64,000 nt of DNA from contig JACKLM010000002.1 of the NCBI GenBank assembly GCA_024235895.1, positions 744,001 through 808,000 of the forward strand, read 5' to 3'. This document shows positions 52,997 through 61,094 of the stretch, piece after piece. Origin of the DNA: Burkholderiaceae bacterium. Lineage in GTDB: Bacteria > Pseudomonadota > Gammaproteobacteria > Burkholderiales > Burkholderiaceae_C. A model generated the notes under the pieces. That model made no database searches. It was not told the origin of the DNA and saw only the letters and a program-made list of their open reading frames with translations. The translations under genes were made by a program, and so were the position numbers. Position 1 is the first letter of the stretch, and every line of letters begins with the position of its first letter.

Positions 52997-53210
52997 GAAC
53001 CGCGATGCTGGTTCCCGCGCGTGACCCGCCGGTGAAGCGCGCGTGACCGCACGATGACGGCGGCGACGGTCGCGGGGAGGCGGTGCCAGGCTGGTGGGCC
53101 CGTCCGCGACCGGGTTCGGCGGACGACGGCCGCTGCGCTAAAGTGACGCGAAGCCGCGGCAGGCCCCCCCGCATCCGCGAGGTCCGCCGCTCCGCCACGA
53201 AAGCCGCCCA

Positions 53211-54986
53211 GTGAGCCTCCAGGTCTTCGGCATGCCGGTCTCGCGCGGGGTCGCGATCGGCCGCGCTGTGCTGGTCGCGTCCAGCCGCGTCGACGTCGCG
53301 CACTACTACGTCGCCGCCGACGAGGCCGGCGCCGAGATCGATCGCCTGAAGCGTGCGCGCGATGCGGTGGCGGGCGAGATCCATGCGCTGCAGCGCGACA
53401 TGCCGCGCGACGCGCCGGCCGAACTGTCGGCGCTGCTCGACGTGCACCTGATGCTGCTGCACGACGAGATGCTGACCGACGCCACCAAGCACTGGATCGT
53501 CGAGCGCCACTACAACGCCGAGTGGGCGCTGGCGGCTCAGCTCGAGGTGCTGGCGCGCCAATTCGACGACATGGAGGACGACTACCTGCGCGAGCGCAAG
53601 GCCGACCTCGAGCAGGTCGTCGAGCGGCTGCTGCGCCGGCTCGCGGTCGACGCCGGCGATGGGCAGGCGCTGCCGCTGGCGGCGCACGAGGCGCGCGACT
53701 TCGCCGGCGAGGACCCGCTGGTGCTGGTGGCCAGCGACATCTCGCCGGCCGACATGCTGCAGTTCAAGAAGAGCGTCTTCACGGGTTTCGTCACCGACGT
53801 CGGCGGACGCACCTCGCACACCGCGATCGTCGCCCGCAGCCTGGACATCCCGGCGGTGGTCGGTGCGCGCGAGGCCAGCCGCCTGATCCGCCAGGACGAC
53901 TGGCTGGTGATCGACGGCGACGCCGGCGTCGTCGTCGTCAACCCGACGCCGATCGTGCTGGAGGAGTACCGCTTCCGCCAGCGCGCCAGCGAGCTCGAGC
54001 GGGCGCGGCTGGACCGGCTGCGCCACACGCCGGCGGTGACGCTGGACGGCGAGCGCGTCGAGCTGCTGGCCAATATCGAGCTGCCCGGCGATGCGCCGGC
54101 GGCGGTCGACGCCGGCGCGGTCGGCGTCGGGCTGTTCCGCAGCGAGTTCCTGTTCATGAACCGCGAGGGCCGCCTTCCCGACGAGGACGAGCAGTACGAG
54201 GCCTACCGCGCCGCCGTCGTCGCGATGGCCGGCCTGCCGGTGACGATCCGCACGGTCGACATCGGCGCCGACAAGCCGCTGGACCGGCTGTCGGTCGCCG
54301 AGCTACGCCACGAGCATGTGCTCAACCCGGCGATGGGGCAGCGCGCGATCCGCTGGAGCCTGGCCGAGCCGGGGATGTTCCGCCAGCAGCTGCGCGCGCT
54401 GCTGCGCGCCAGCGCACACGGCAAGCTGCGCATCCTGGTGCCGATGCTGGCGCACCTGTCGGAGATCCGCGCCACCTTCGAGCAGCTGGCGCGCGCACGC
54501 GCGCAGCTCGACGAGGCCGGGCGTGCGTACGGCCGGGTCGAGGTCGGCGCGATGATCGAGGTGCCGGCGGCGGCGCTGCAGGCCGAGATGTTCCTGCGCC
54601 ACTTCGACTTCGTCTCGATCGGCACCAACGACCTGACGCAGTACACGCTCGCGATCGACCGCGCCGACGAGTCCGTCGCGCACCTGTACGACCCCTGGCA
54701 CCCGGCGGTGCTGCAGCTGATCCACCGCACGATCGGGCTCGCGCAGGCCGCCGGCAAGGCGGTCGAGGTCTGCGGCGAGATGGCCGGCGACACCGCGTGC
54801 ACCGAACTGCTGCTGGCGATGGGGCTGCGCAGCTTCTCGATGCATCCCTCGCGCGTGGCGGCGGTCAAGCAGCGCGTGCTGCGCGCCGATACGCGCCGGC
54901 TGGCGGCAGCCGTGCACCGCGTGCTCGCGGCCGAGTCGCCGGCGACCGAGGCGGCGGCGGCGTTCGGCAGCGTACAGGCGTCCTGA
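53211..54986 (+). CDS. ptsI: phosphoenolpyruvate-protein phosphotransferase (PTS Enzyme I)
   Basis: The 591-residue enzyme takes phosphate from PEP and passes it to HPr. The phospho-acceptor is His203 in VGGRTSHTAIVAR; PEP-binding motifs include FRSEFLFMNR and GTNDLTQYTLAIDR, and the C-terminal Cys is in VCGEMAGD. Length is slightly above the E. coli enzyme. The start is a GTG. A TAAAGT -10-like box lies at 53139-53144, about 66 nt upstream, so it likely has its own promoter because olsB separates it from ptsH. Confidence 0.96.
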   Translation: MSLQVFGMPVSRGVAIGRAVLVASSRVDVAHYYVAADEAGAEIDRLKRARDAVAGEIHALQRDMPRDAPAELSALLDVHLMLLHDEMLTDATKHWIVERHYNAEWALAAQLEVLARQFDDMEDDYLRERKADLEQVVERLLRRLAVDAGDGQALPLAAHEARDFAGEDPLVLVASDISPADMLQFKKSVFTGFVTDVGGRTSHTAIVARSLDIPAVVGAREASRLIRQDDWLVIDGDAGVVVVNPTPIVLEEYRFRQRASELERARLDRLRHTPAVTLDGERVELLANIELPGDAPAAVDAGAVGVGLFRSEFLFMNREGRLPDEDEQYEAYRAAVVAMAGLPVTIRTVDIGADKPLDRLSVAELRHEHVLNPAMGQRAIRWSLAEPGMFRQQLRALLRASAHGKLRILVPMLAHLSEIRATFEQLARARAQLDEAGRAYGRVEVGAMIEVPAAALQAEMFLRHFDFVSIGTNDLTQYTLAIDRADESVAHLYDPWHPAVLQLIHRTIGLAQAAGKAVEVCGEMAGDTACTELLLAMGLRSFSMHPSRVAAVKQRVLRADTRRLAAAVHRVLAAESPATEAAAAFGSVQAS

Positions 54987-54993
54987 TAGGCAT

Positions 54994-55418
54994 TTGCGTT
55001 CGATCGACAAGGACTTAGTCGGCGGCGATCGACCGCCATCGGCCCGGAGCGGCCTCTGGCCGCTCCGGGCCCAAGGGCCCCAGCGTACAGCTCCCCCGCG
55101 CCCCCTCCGAGAGGGGGCTCCAGCATGACTGTCGGGCCGGCCTTGCGGCCGGCGAGTCGTTCGTGGCGCGGCGCGTATAGACAGCCCGACCTGGGGCGCG
55201 ACGGTCGGCGGGCCGGCCGACTCGTCACTCGAGCTGGAGCCCCCTCCTGGAGGGGGCTGGGGGGAGCTGGCAGACATGCTGGAGCCCCCTCTCGGAGGGG
55301 GCGCGGGGGAGCGGTGCAATAGGCCGCAAGGCCCGGAGCGGCCAGCGGCCGCTCCGGGCCTAGCACGACCGTTCGACCGCGGGCGCAAGTTGAAGGCTTG
55401 AACGCGATCTCGTATGAG
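54994..55418. repeat. nested inverted-repeat element in the ptsI-metH convergent gap
   Basis: This 441-bp gap holds no plausible gene. Two near-identical 31-bp hairpins (14-bp stems) at 55041-55071 and 55330-55360 bracket an exact 38-bp inverted repeat at 55090-55127 and 55275-55312. Inside lies a further 10-bp hairpin near 55237-55257 (AGCCCCCTCC / GGAGGGGGCT). The outermost sequences (54994-55031 and 55377-55418) match the two adjoining halves of the short repeat at 11256-11346. The layout suggests a MITE- or REP-like insertion that also serves as a two-way terminator. Confidence 0.7.
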
Positions 55419-55427
55419 CCCGAGCTC

Positions 55428-58202
55428 TCAGCCCAGCACCGGCGCCAGCGCGCGTCGCGCCGCGTCCAGGGCCATCCCCTGGCGCGCCGCCCAGTCGGCG
55501 AGCTGGTCGTCGCCGATGCGGCCGATGTTGAAGTACGTGCTCGCCGGGTGCGCGAGGTAGAAGCCGCTGACGCTGGCCGCCGGTGTCATCGCCAGGCTCT
55601 CGGTCAGCCCCATGCCGATCTCGTCCACGCGCAGCAGCTCGAACAGCGCGCGCTTGATCGTGTGGTCGGGACAGGCCGGGTAGCCGGGAGCGGGCCGGAT
55701 GCCGCGGTACTTCTCGGCGATCAATGCATCGTGGTCGAGCTGCTCGTCGGCGGCATAACCCCATAGCTCGGTACGCACGCGCTGGTGCAGCCGCTCGGCG
55801 AAGGCCTCGGCGAGCCGGTCCGCCAGCGACGCCAGCATGATCGCGCCATAGTCGTCGTGCGCCGCCTTGAGCTGCGCGATGCGCGGCTCGATCGCGAGCC
55901 CCGCGGTGACCGCGAACATGCCGATCCAGTCCGGCCGCACGCCTCGCGGGGCGACGAAGTCGGCCAGGCAGCGGTTCGGACGCGGCACGCCGTCGATCAC
56001 CGGGCGCTCGGTCTGCTGGCGCAGCGGTGACCAGCGCAGCACGACCTGCGCGCGCGTCTCGTCGGCGTAGACCTCGATCGTGTCGTCGTCGACGGTGTTG
56101 GCCGGCAGGAGCGCGACGACGCCGGCGGCGTGCAGCCAGCGCTCGTCGATCGCGCGCCGAAGCATCGCGCGCGCGTCGGCGAGCAGGCCGCGCGCCTGCT
56201 CGCCGACGATCTCGTCGTCGAGGATCGCCGGGTAGCGCCCGGCGAGGTCCCAGGTCTGGAAGAACGGGGTCCAGTCGATGAAGTCGAGCAGCTCGGCCAG
56301 ATCCTGGTTGTGCAGCACGCGACGGCCCGTCATCCGCGGCGGCGGCGGCGCGTAGGACGCCCAGTCGATCGGGGTCCGGTTCGCGCGCGCGGCGGCCAGC
56401 GGCACCAGCGCCGTCTGCCTCTTGCCCGCATGCTGCGTGCGAACGCGCGCGTAGTCGGCCGCGACCTCGGCGGCGTAGGCCTGGCGCCTGTCCTCGGACA
56501 GCAGCTCGGCGCACACGCCGACCGCGCGCGACGCATCGGGCACCCAGACCACCGGGCCGTCGTAGTGCGGTGCGATCTTGACCGCGGTGTGCACGCGGCT
56601 CGTGGTCGCGCCGCCGATCAGCAGCGGCGTGCCGCGGGCGCGGAACCACTCGTCACGCTGCATCTCGGCGGCGACATGCTGCATCTCCTCGAGGCTGGGC
56701 GTGATCAGCCCGCTGACGCCGACGATGTCGGCCTGTTCGGCACGCGCGCGCTCGAGGATATCGTGGCAGGCGACCATCACGCCGAGGTCGACGACCTCGT
56801 AGTTGTTGCACTGCAGGACGACACCGACGATATTCTTGCCGATATCGTGCACGTCGCCCTTGACGGTGGCGAGCACGATCCGGCCCTTGGGCCGCGCCTG
56901 CGCACCGCCGTCGGCCAGCGCCTGCTTCTCGGCCTCGATCGCCGGCAGCAGCTGTGCCACCGCCTGCTTCATCACGCGCGCCGACTTGACGACCTGCGGC
57001 AGGAACATCTTGCCGGCGCCGAACAGGTCGCCGACGACGTTCATGCCGGCCATCAGCGGGCCCTCGATGACGTGCAGCGGGCGTCCGCCGCGCGACTGCG
57101 CCGCCTGCCAGGCCTCCTCGGTGTCGGAGGCGATGAACTCGCCGATGCCGTGCACCAGCGCGTGCTGCAGCCGCTGCTCGACGCTGCCGGCACGCCAGGC
57201 CAGGCGTGCGCTGTCGTCCAGCGCCCGGCCCTTGGCGCCTTCGGCGACCTCGAGCAGCCGCTCGGCGGCGTCGGCGCGCCGGTTGAGCACGACATCCTCG
57301 ACGCGCTCGCGCAGCTCGGGGTCGAGCTCGTCGTAGACGCCGATCATGCCGGCGTTGACGATGCCCATGTCCAGCCCGGCGCGGATCGCGTGGTACAGGA
57401 AGACGGTGTGGATCGCCTCGCGCACCGGGTCGTTGCCGCGGAAGCTGAACGAGACGTTGCTGATGCCGCCGCTGACCTTGGCGCCCGGCAGCTTGGCCTT
57501 GATCCAGCGCGTGGCCTCGATGAAGTCGACCGCGTAGTTGGCGTGCTCGTCGATGCCGGTGGCGATCGCGAACACGTTGGGGTCGAAGACGATGTCCTCG
57601 GGCGGGAAGCCGATCTCGTCCGTCAGGATCCGGTACGCGCGCGCGCAGATCGCGATCTTGCGCGCGTAGGTGTCGGCCTGCCCCTGCTCGTCGAAGGCCA
57701 TCACGACCGCGGCCGCGCCGTAGCGGCGCACCCGCGTGGCCTGGCGGCGGAACGCCGCCTCGCCCTCCTTGAGCGAGATCGAGTTGACGATGCCCTTGCC
57801 CTGCAGGCACTTCAGCCCGGCCTCGATCACGCTCCACTTGGACGAGTCGATCATCACCGGCACGCGCGCGATCGCCGGCTCGGAAGCGACCAGGCGCAGG
57901 AAGCGCTCCATCGCCGCTGCCGAGTCGAGCATCGCCTCGTCCATGTTGACGTCGATGACCTGGGCGCCGTTGTCGACCTGCTGGCGCGCGACCTCCAGCG
58001 CCTGGTCGAAGCGGCCGGCGAGGATCATGCGGGCGAAGGCCTTGGACCCGGTGACGTTGGTGCGCTCGCCGATGTTGACGAACAGGCTGCCGGGTCCGAT
58101 CGCGAGCGGTTCCAGCCCGGCCAGGCGCATCGGTGGGGGGACTGCGGCCGGCGCGGCGGGGATCTCGGCGACGGGGCGGAGGGGGTCGGTGGCAGGGCTC
58201 AT
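55428..58202 (-). CDS. metH: cobalamin-dependent methionine synthase, folate/B12/reactivation part (split MetH)
   Basis: The 924-residue protein lacks the N-terminal homocysteine domain of full MetH. It begins with the methyltetrahydrofolate-binding domain (FVNIGERTNVTGSKAF, MIDSSKWSVIE), then the helical cap, the B12 domain with the cobalt ligand His in DVHDIGKNIVG, and the SAM-binding reactivation domain (RPAPGYPACPDH). Burkholderiales commonly split MetH in two genes; the homocysteine part usually precedes this one but glk is there instead. The start at MSPATDPLRP was chosen because the upstream sequence is a riboswitch. Confidence 0.95.
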   Translation of the reverse strand: MSPATDPLRPVAEIPAAPAAVPPPMRLAGLEPLAIGPGSLFVNIGERTNVTGSKAFARMILAGRFDQALEVARQQVDNGAQVIDVNMDEAMLDSAAAMERFLRLVASEPAIARVPVMIDSSKWSVIEAGLKCLQGKGIVNSISLKEGEAAFRRQATRVRRYGAAAVVMAFDEQGQADTYARKIAICARAYRILTDEIGFPPEDIVFDPNVFAIATGIDEHANYAVDFIEATRWIKAKLPGAKVSGGISNVSFSFRGNDPVREAIHTVFLYHAIRAGLDMGIVNAGMIGVYDELDPELRERVEDVVLNRRADAAERLLEVAEGAKGRALDDSARLAWRAGSVEQRLQHALVHGIGEFIASDTEEAWQAAQSRGGRPLHVIEGPLMAGMNVVGDLFGAGKMFLPQVVKSARVMKQAVAQLLPAIEAEKQALADGGAQARPKGRIVLATVKGDVHDIGKNIVGVVLQCNNYEVVDLGVMVACHDILERARAEQADIVGVSGLITPSLEEMQHVAAEMQRDEWFRARGTPLLIGGATTSRVHTAVKIAPHYDGPVVWVPDASRAVGVCAELLSEDRRQAYAAEVAADYARVRTQHAGKRQTALVPLAAARANRTPIDWASYAPPPPRMTGRRVLHNQDLAELLDFIDWTPFFQTWDLAGRYPAILDDEIVGEQARGLLADARAMLRRAIDERWLHAAGVVALLPANTVDDDTIEVYADETRAQVVLRWSPLRQQTERPVIDGVPRPNRCLADFVAPRGVRPDWIGMFAVTAGLAIEPRIAQLKAAHDDYGAIMLASLADRLAEAFAERLHQRVRTELWGYAADEQLDHDALIAEKYRGIRPAPGYPACPDHTIKRALFELLRVDEIGMGLTESLAMTPAASVSGFYLAHPASTYFNIGRIGDDQLADWAARQGMALDAARRALAPVLG

Positions 58203-58220
58203 GGCGCAACGCGGGATGTT

Positions 58221-58324
58221 GCGAGCGCGGTTGCCTTGCGCAGCGGGCGGCCACGGACGAGCCCGCGCGGTGCCCCGAGCCTGGTGGCGCCGGACGACCG
58301 GCGCCATTGCAACGCTCCTCGGGG
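58221..58324 (-). promoter_or_regulatory. S-adenosylhomocysteine (SAH) riboswitch upstream of metH
   Basis: On the minus strand the leader reads CCCCGAGGAGCGTTGCAATG, then a hairpin, then CACCAGGCTCGGGG, then GCGCAAGGCAACCGCGCTCG. P1 forms between CCCCGAG and CTCGGGG, and GAGCG can pair with CGCTC as the pseudoknot. These are the conserved core segments of the SAH riboswitch class, which turns on methionine-cycle genes such as metH and ahcY when SAH builds up. A GCAAC/GTTGC stem just before the ATG could be the expression platform. Confidence 0.85.
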
Positions 58325-58334
58325 CGGGAGACGG

Positions 58335-59339
58335 TCAGTCTAGCGGATCGCCCTCCGCGCGGCGGGGCGTGTCCTCGCTGTCCAGCGCCAGGGCGGCGCC
58401 GGTCAGCGCCGGCGTCGGCGCGACGACGAGCCAGGTCGGGATCGCGCGCAGGTAGGCGGCGAAGCGCCCCTTGGCCTCGAAGCGGGCGCGAAAGCGCGCC
58501 GCATCGAAGGCCGCGCCGAGCCGCGGCACGACGCCGCCGCCGACATGGACACCGCCGCGCGCACCCAGCGTGAGCGCGAGGTTGCCGGCGACGTTGCCGA
58601 GAAAGCCGGCGAACCATCCGGCCGCGCGAACGCAGTCGGCGTCGCCGCCGCCGAGCGCGAGCCGGCCGACCTCGGCCGGCTCCAGGAGGTGCGGCGGATG
58701 GCCTGCCAGCTCGCACGCGGCCCGGTACAGCACGACCAGCCCGCTGCCGCTGCACACGCGCTCGGCCGAGACGTGGCCGTGCGTACGCCGCAGCAGCGCC
58801 AGCACCGCCGCCTCGTCGTCGTCGGCCGCGGCCAGGGTCACGTGCCCGCCCTCGCCGGCGATCGGCTGCCACCGGCTGCCGCAGCGCACGAGGGCCGACA
58901 CGCCCAGCCCGGTGCCGGCGCCGAGCAGCGCACGCGGCGCGTCGTCGGCCGCGCGCGCGTCGGCGCCGTGCCCGAGCGGTCGCAGCGCGGACGGCGCGAG
59001 CGCCGGCAGCGCGAGCGCGAGCGCCTCGAAATCGTTCAGCACGCGCAGCCGGTCGACGCCGAGCGACGCCTTCAGCGCGCGGATCGAGAACGCCCAAGGG
59101 TGGTTGGTCATGCGCACGGCGTCGCCGGTGACGGGCGTGGCGACACCGATCGCCGCGGCGCGCGGCGGCGGGTGGCCGTGGCGGGCGAGGTAGTCGCGCG
59201 CGGCGTCGAGGAGCGAGGCGTGTGCGCTGACCGGTCTGACGTCGATGGCGCCGATCGGCGCGCCCGGGCCGGCCTGCCAGCCCCAGCGCGCATTCGTGCC
59301 GCCGATGTCGCCGAGCAGGCGCGGGAAGGGTGCACTCAC
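58335..59339 (-). CDS. glk: glucokinase
   Basis: The 334-residue enzyme phosphorylates glucose at C6. It has the phosphate-1 motif LLGDIGGTNARWGW, LNDFEALALALP, the phosphate-2 motif LGAGTGLGVSALV, and the sugar-site Glu in AGEGGHVTLA. It belongs to the E. coli Glk group, not ROK (no Cys-rich zinc motif). The GTG start overlaps the ybeY stop (GTGA). Its stop lies about 11 bp before the metH riboswitch. Confidence 0.93.
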   Translation of the reverse strand: MSAPFPRLLGDIGGTNARWGWQAGPGAPIGAIDVRPVSAHASLLDAARDYLARHGHPPPRAAAIGVATPVTGDAVRMTNHPWAFSIRALKASLGVDRLRVLNDFEALALALPALAPSALRPLGHGADARAADDAPRALLGAGTGLGVSALVRCGSRWQPIAGEGGHVTLAAADDDEAAVLALLRRTHGHVSAERVCSGSGLVVLYRAACELAGHPPHLLEPAEVGRLALGGGDADCVRAAGWFAGFLGNVAGNLALTLGARGGVHVGGGVVPRLGAAFDAARFRARFEAKGRFAAYLRAIPTWLVVAPTPALTGAALALDSEDTPRRAEGDPLD

Positions 59340-59854
59340 GCTGCCGACCTCGCTGGACGCGGGTATTCGGTGCGCGATCGCGCGCGGGTCCCGGGCTTGG
59401 CGCGCCCGCTCGGCGCCGGCGCGTAGGGATCGGGCAGGCCCAGCGCCAGCAGGATCTCGCGCTCGCGCGCCTCCATGCGCCGCGCCTCGGGCGCGCGCGC
59501 GTGGTCCCAGCCCTGCGCGTGCAGCGCGCCGTGCACGAGCAGGTGCGCGTAGTGCGCCTCGACCGCCTTGCCCTGCGCAGCGGCCTCGCGCTCGACCACC
59601 GGCGCGCACAGCACGAGGTCGGCGACGACGACCGGCTCGCGCGCGTAGTCGAAGGTCAGGACGTTGGTCGCATGGTCCTTGTGCCGGTAGTCGCGGTTCA
59701 GCGCGCGGCCCTCGTCCTCGCCGACCACGCGCACGGCGATCTCGGCCGGCGCGGCGAGCGCGGCGCGGATCCAGCGCGCGACGCGGTGCCGCGGCAGCCG
59801 GGCGCGGTGGCGCGCGTCGGCGAACTGCAGCGACAGCCGCAGCTCAGGCCGCAT
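59336..59854 (-). CDS. ybeY: rRNA maturation endoribonuclease YbeY
   Basis: The 172-residue metalloenzyme matures 16S rRNA 3' ends. The zinc site HGALHAQGWDH provides His108, His112 and His118, and RHKDHATNVLTF is also conserved. It follows phoH, the classic pairing. The C-terminal 25 residues (Arg/Pro/Ala-rich) exceed the usual length. In relatives corC and lnt often follow; here glk does, overlapping by 4 nt. Confidence 0.95.
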   Translation of the reverse strand: MRPELRLSLQFADARHRARLPRHRVARWIRAALAAPAEIAVRVVGEDEGRALNRDYRHKDHATNVLTFDYAREPVVVADLVLCAPVVEREAAAQGKAVEAHYAHLLVHGALHAQGWDHARAPEARRMEAREREILLALGLPDPYAPAPSGRAKPGTRARSRTEYPRPARSAA

Positions 59855-59890
59855 CGCCGTCCTGGCCGGCGCCGCCGCCCTGCGGCGCGT

Positions 59891-60985
59891 CTACGTCGCG
59901 CGCACGCGCGCGCCACGGCGCGCCGCCGGCTGCGGCCGCGCTGGCGCATCGCCGTCGCCCGGCCGGTCGCGCGCCGCCGCCCGGTCGTAGGCGCGCACGA
60001 TGCGCGCGACCAGCGGGTGCCGCACGACGTCGGCGGCGCCGAAGTGGGTGAACGCCACGCCCTCGACCCGCTGCAGCACCGCGGCGGCGTCGACGAGGCC
60101 GCTGGCGGTGCCGCGCGGCAGGTCGACCTGGCTCGTATCGCCGGTGACGACGCACTTGCTGCCGAAGCCCATGCGGGTGAGGAACATCTTCATCTGCTCG
60201 CGCGTCGTGTTCTGCGCCTCGTCGAGGATCACGAAGGCGTGGTTGAGCGTGCGCCCGCGCATGAAGGCCAGCGGCGCGATCTCGAGCTGGCCGCGCTCGA
60301 AGGCCTTGCCGACGCGCTCGAATCCCATCAGGTCGTACAACGCATCGTAGAGCGGCCGCAGGTAGGGGTCGACCTTCTGCGCCAGGTCGCCGGGCAGGAA
60401 TCCGAGCCGCTCGCCGGCCTCGACCGCCGGGCGCGTCAGCACGATGCGCTGCACGGTGCTGCGTTCCAGCGCGTCGACCGCGCAGGCCACCGCGAGGAAG
60501 GTCTTGCCGGTGCCCGCCGGCCCGATGCCAAAGGTGATGTCCTCGGCCAGGATCTGGCGCAGGTAGCGGACCTGGTTCGGCGTGCGGCCTGCGAGGTCGG
60601 CGTGGCGCGTGCGCAGCACCAGCGGCGCTTCGTCGTCGGTGCCGGCTGCGGCAGCGGTACGGCGGCGTGGCGACCGGTGCGCGCCGGCGTCACTCGCACC
60701 ACGGCGGCTGCCGGCGGCCGGCAGCCCGGCCTCGGCGCGCGCCTCGACCAGCGCCAGCCGCAGCGTGTTGTCGTCGAGGTCGCGGTCGGCCGCGGCGTGC
60801 AGGCGCTGCAGCAGGCTCGACGCCGCGGCGGCGGCGCGCGGCTCGCCGTCGATCTGCACGGTCGCGCCGCGCCGCGCGATGCGTACCCCCAGCGCCTGCT
60901 CGATGCCACGCAGGTTCGCGTCCAGCGGGCCGCAGACCCGTGCCAGGCGACGGTTGTCGGGAGGGTCGAATCGGTGCTGCAGCAT
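59891..60985 (-). CDS. phoH: PhoH-family ATPase
   Basis: The 364-residue cytosolic ATPase has an N-terminal KH-like part, the P-loop GPAGTGKTFLAV, LTRPAVEAGERLGFLPGD, the Walker B FVILDEAQNTT and VVTGDTSQVDLP. PhoH-like proteins work with YbeY in RNA and ribosome quality control; the exact activity is unsettled. The ATG at MLQHRFDPPDNRR was chosen since the family begins there. It is the first gene of phoH-ybeY-glk and divergent from the sensor kinase gene. Confidence 0.94.
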   Translation of the reverse strand: MLQHRFDPPDNRRLARVCGPLDANLRGIEQALGVRIARRGATVQIDGEPRAAAAASSLLQRLHAAADRDLDDNTLRLALVEARAEAGLPAAGSRRGASDAGAHRSPRRRTAAAAGTDDEAPLVLRTRHADLAGRTPNQVRYLRQILAEDITFGIGPAGTGKTFLAVACAVDALERSTVQRIVLTRPAVEAGERLGFLPGDLAQKVDPYLRPLYDALYDLMGFERVGKAFERGQLEIAPLAFMRGRTLNHAFVILDEAQNTTREQMKMFLTRMGFGSKCVVTGDTSQVDLPRGTASGLVDAAAVLQRVEGVAFTHFGAADVVRHPLVARIVRAYDRAAARDRPGDGDAPARPQPAARRGARVRAT

Positions 60986-61081
60986 GGTGCGAAGGCGCGC
61001 CCCGTCGCGCGAATCGGCGCCAAGGGGCCGGCGGCGGGCAATGACGGCGATTGTCCACGCCCGCCAACCGGAGCGCTCCGG

Positions 61082-61087
61082 CAGAAT
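61082..61087 (+). promoter_or_regulatory. -10-like hexamer for the sensor kinase gene
   Basis: CAGAAT ends 7 nt before the ATG at 61095. Confidence 0.3.
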
Positions 61088-61094
61088 CCCGGCG

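Noticed and set aside
58203..58307. In-frame upstream start for metH at 58307
   Set aside because: It would translate the SAH riboswitch; the ATG at 58202 follows the switch and begins near the conserved domain.
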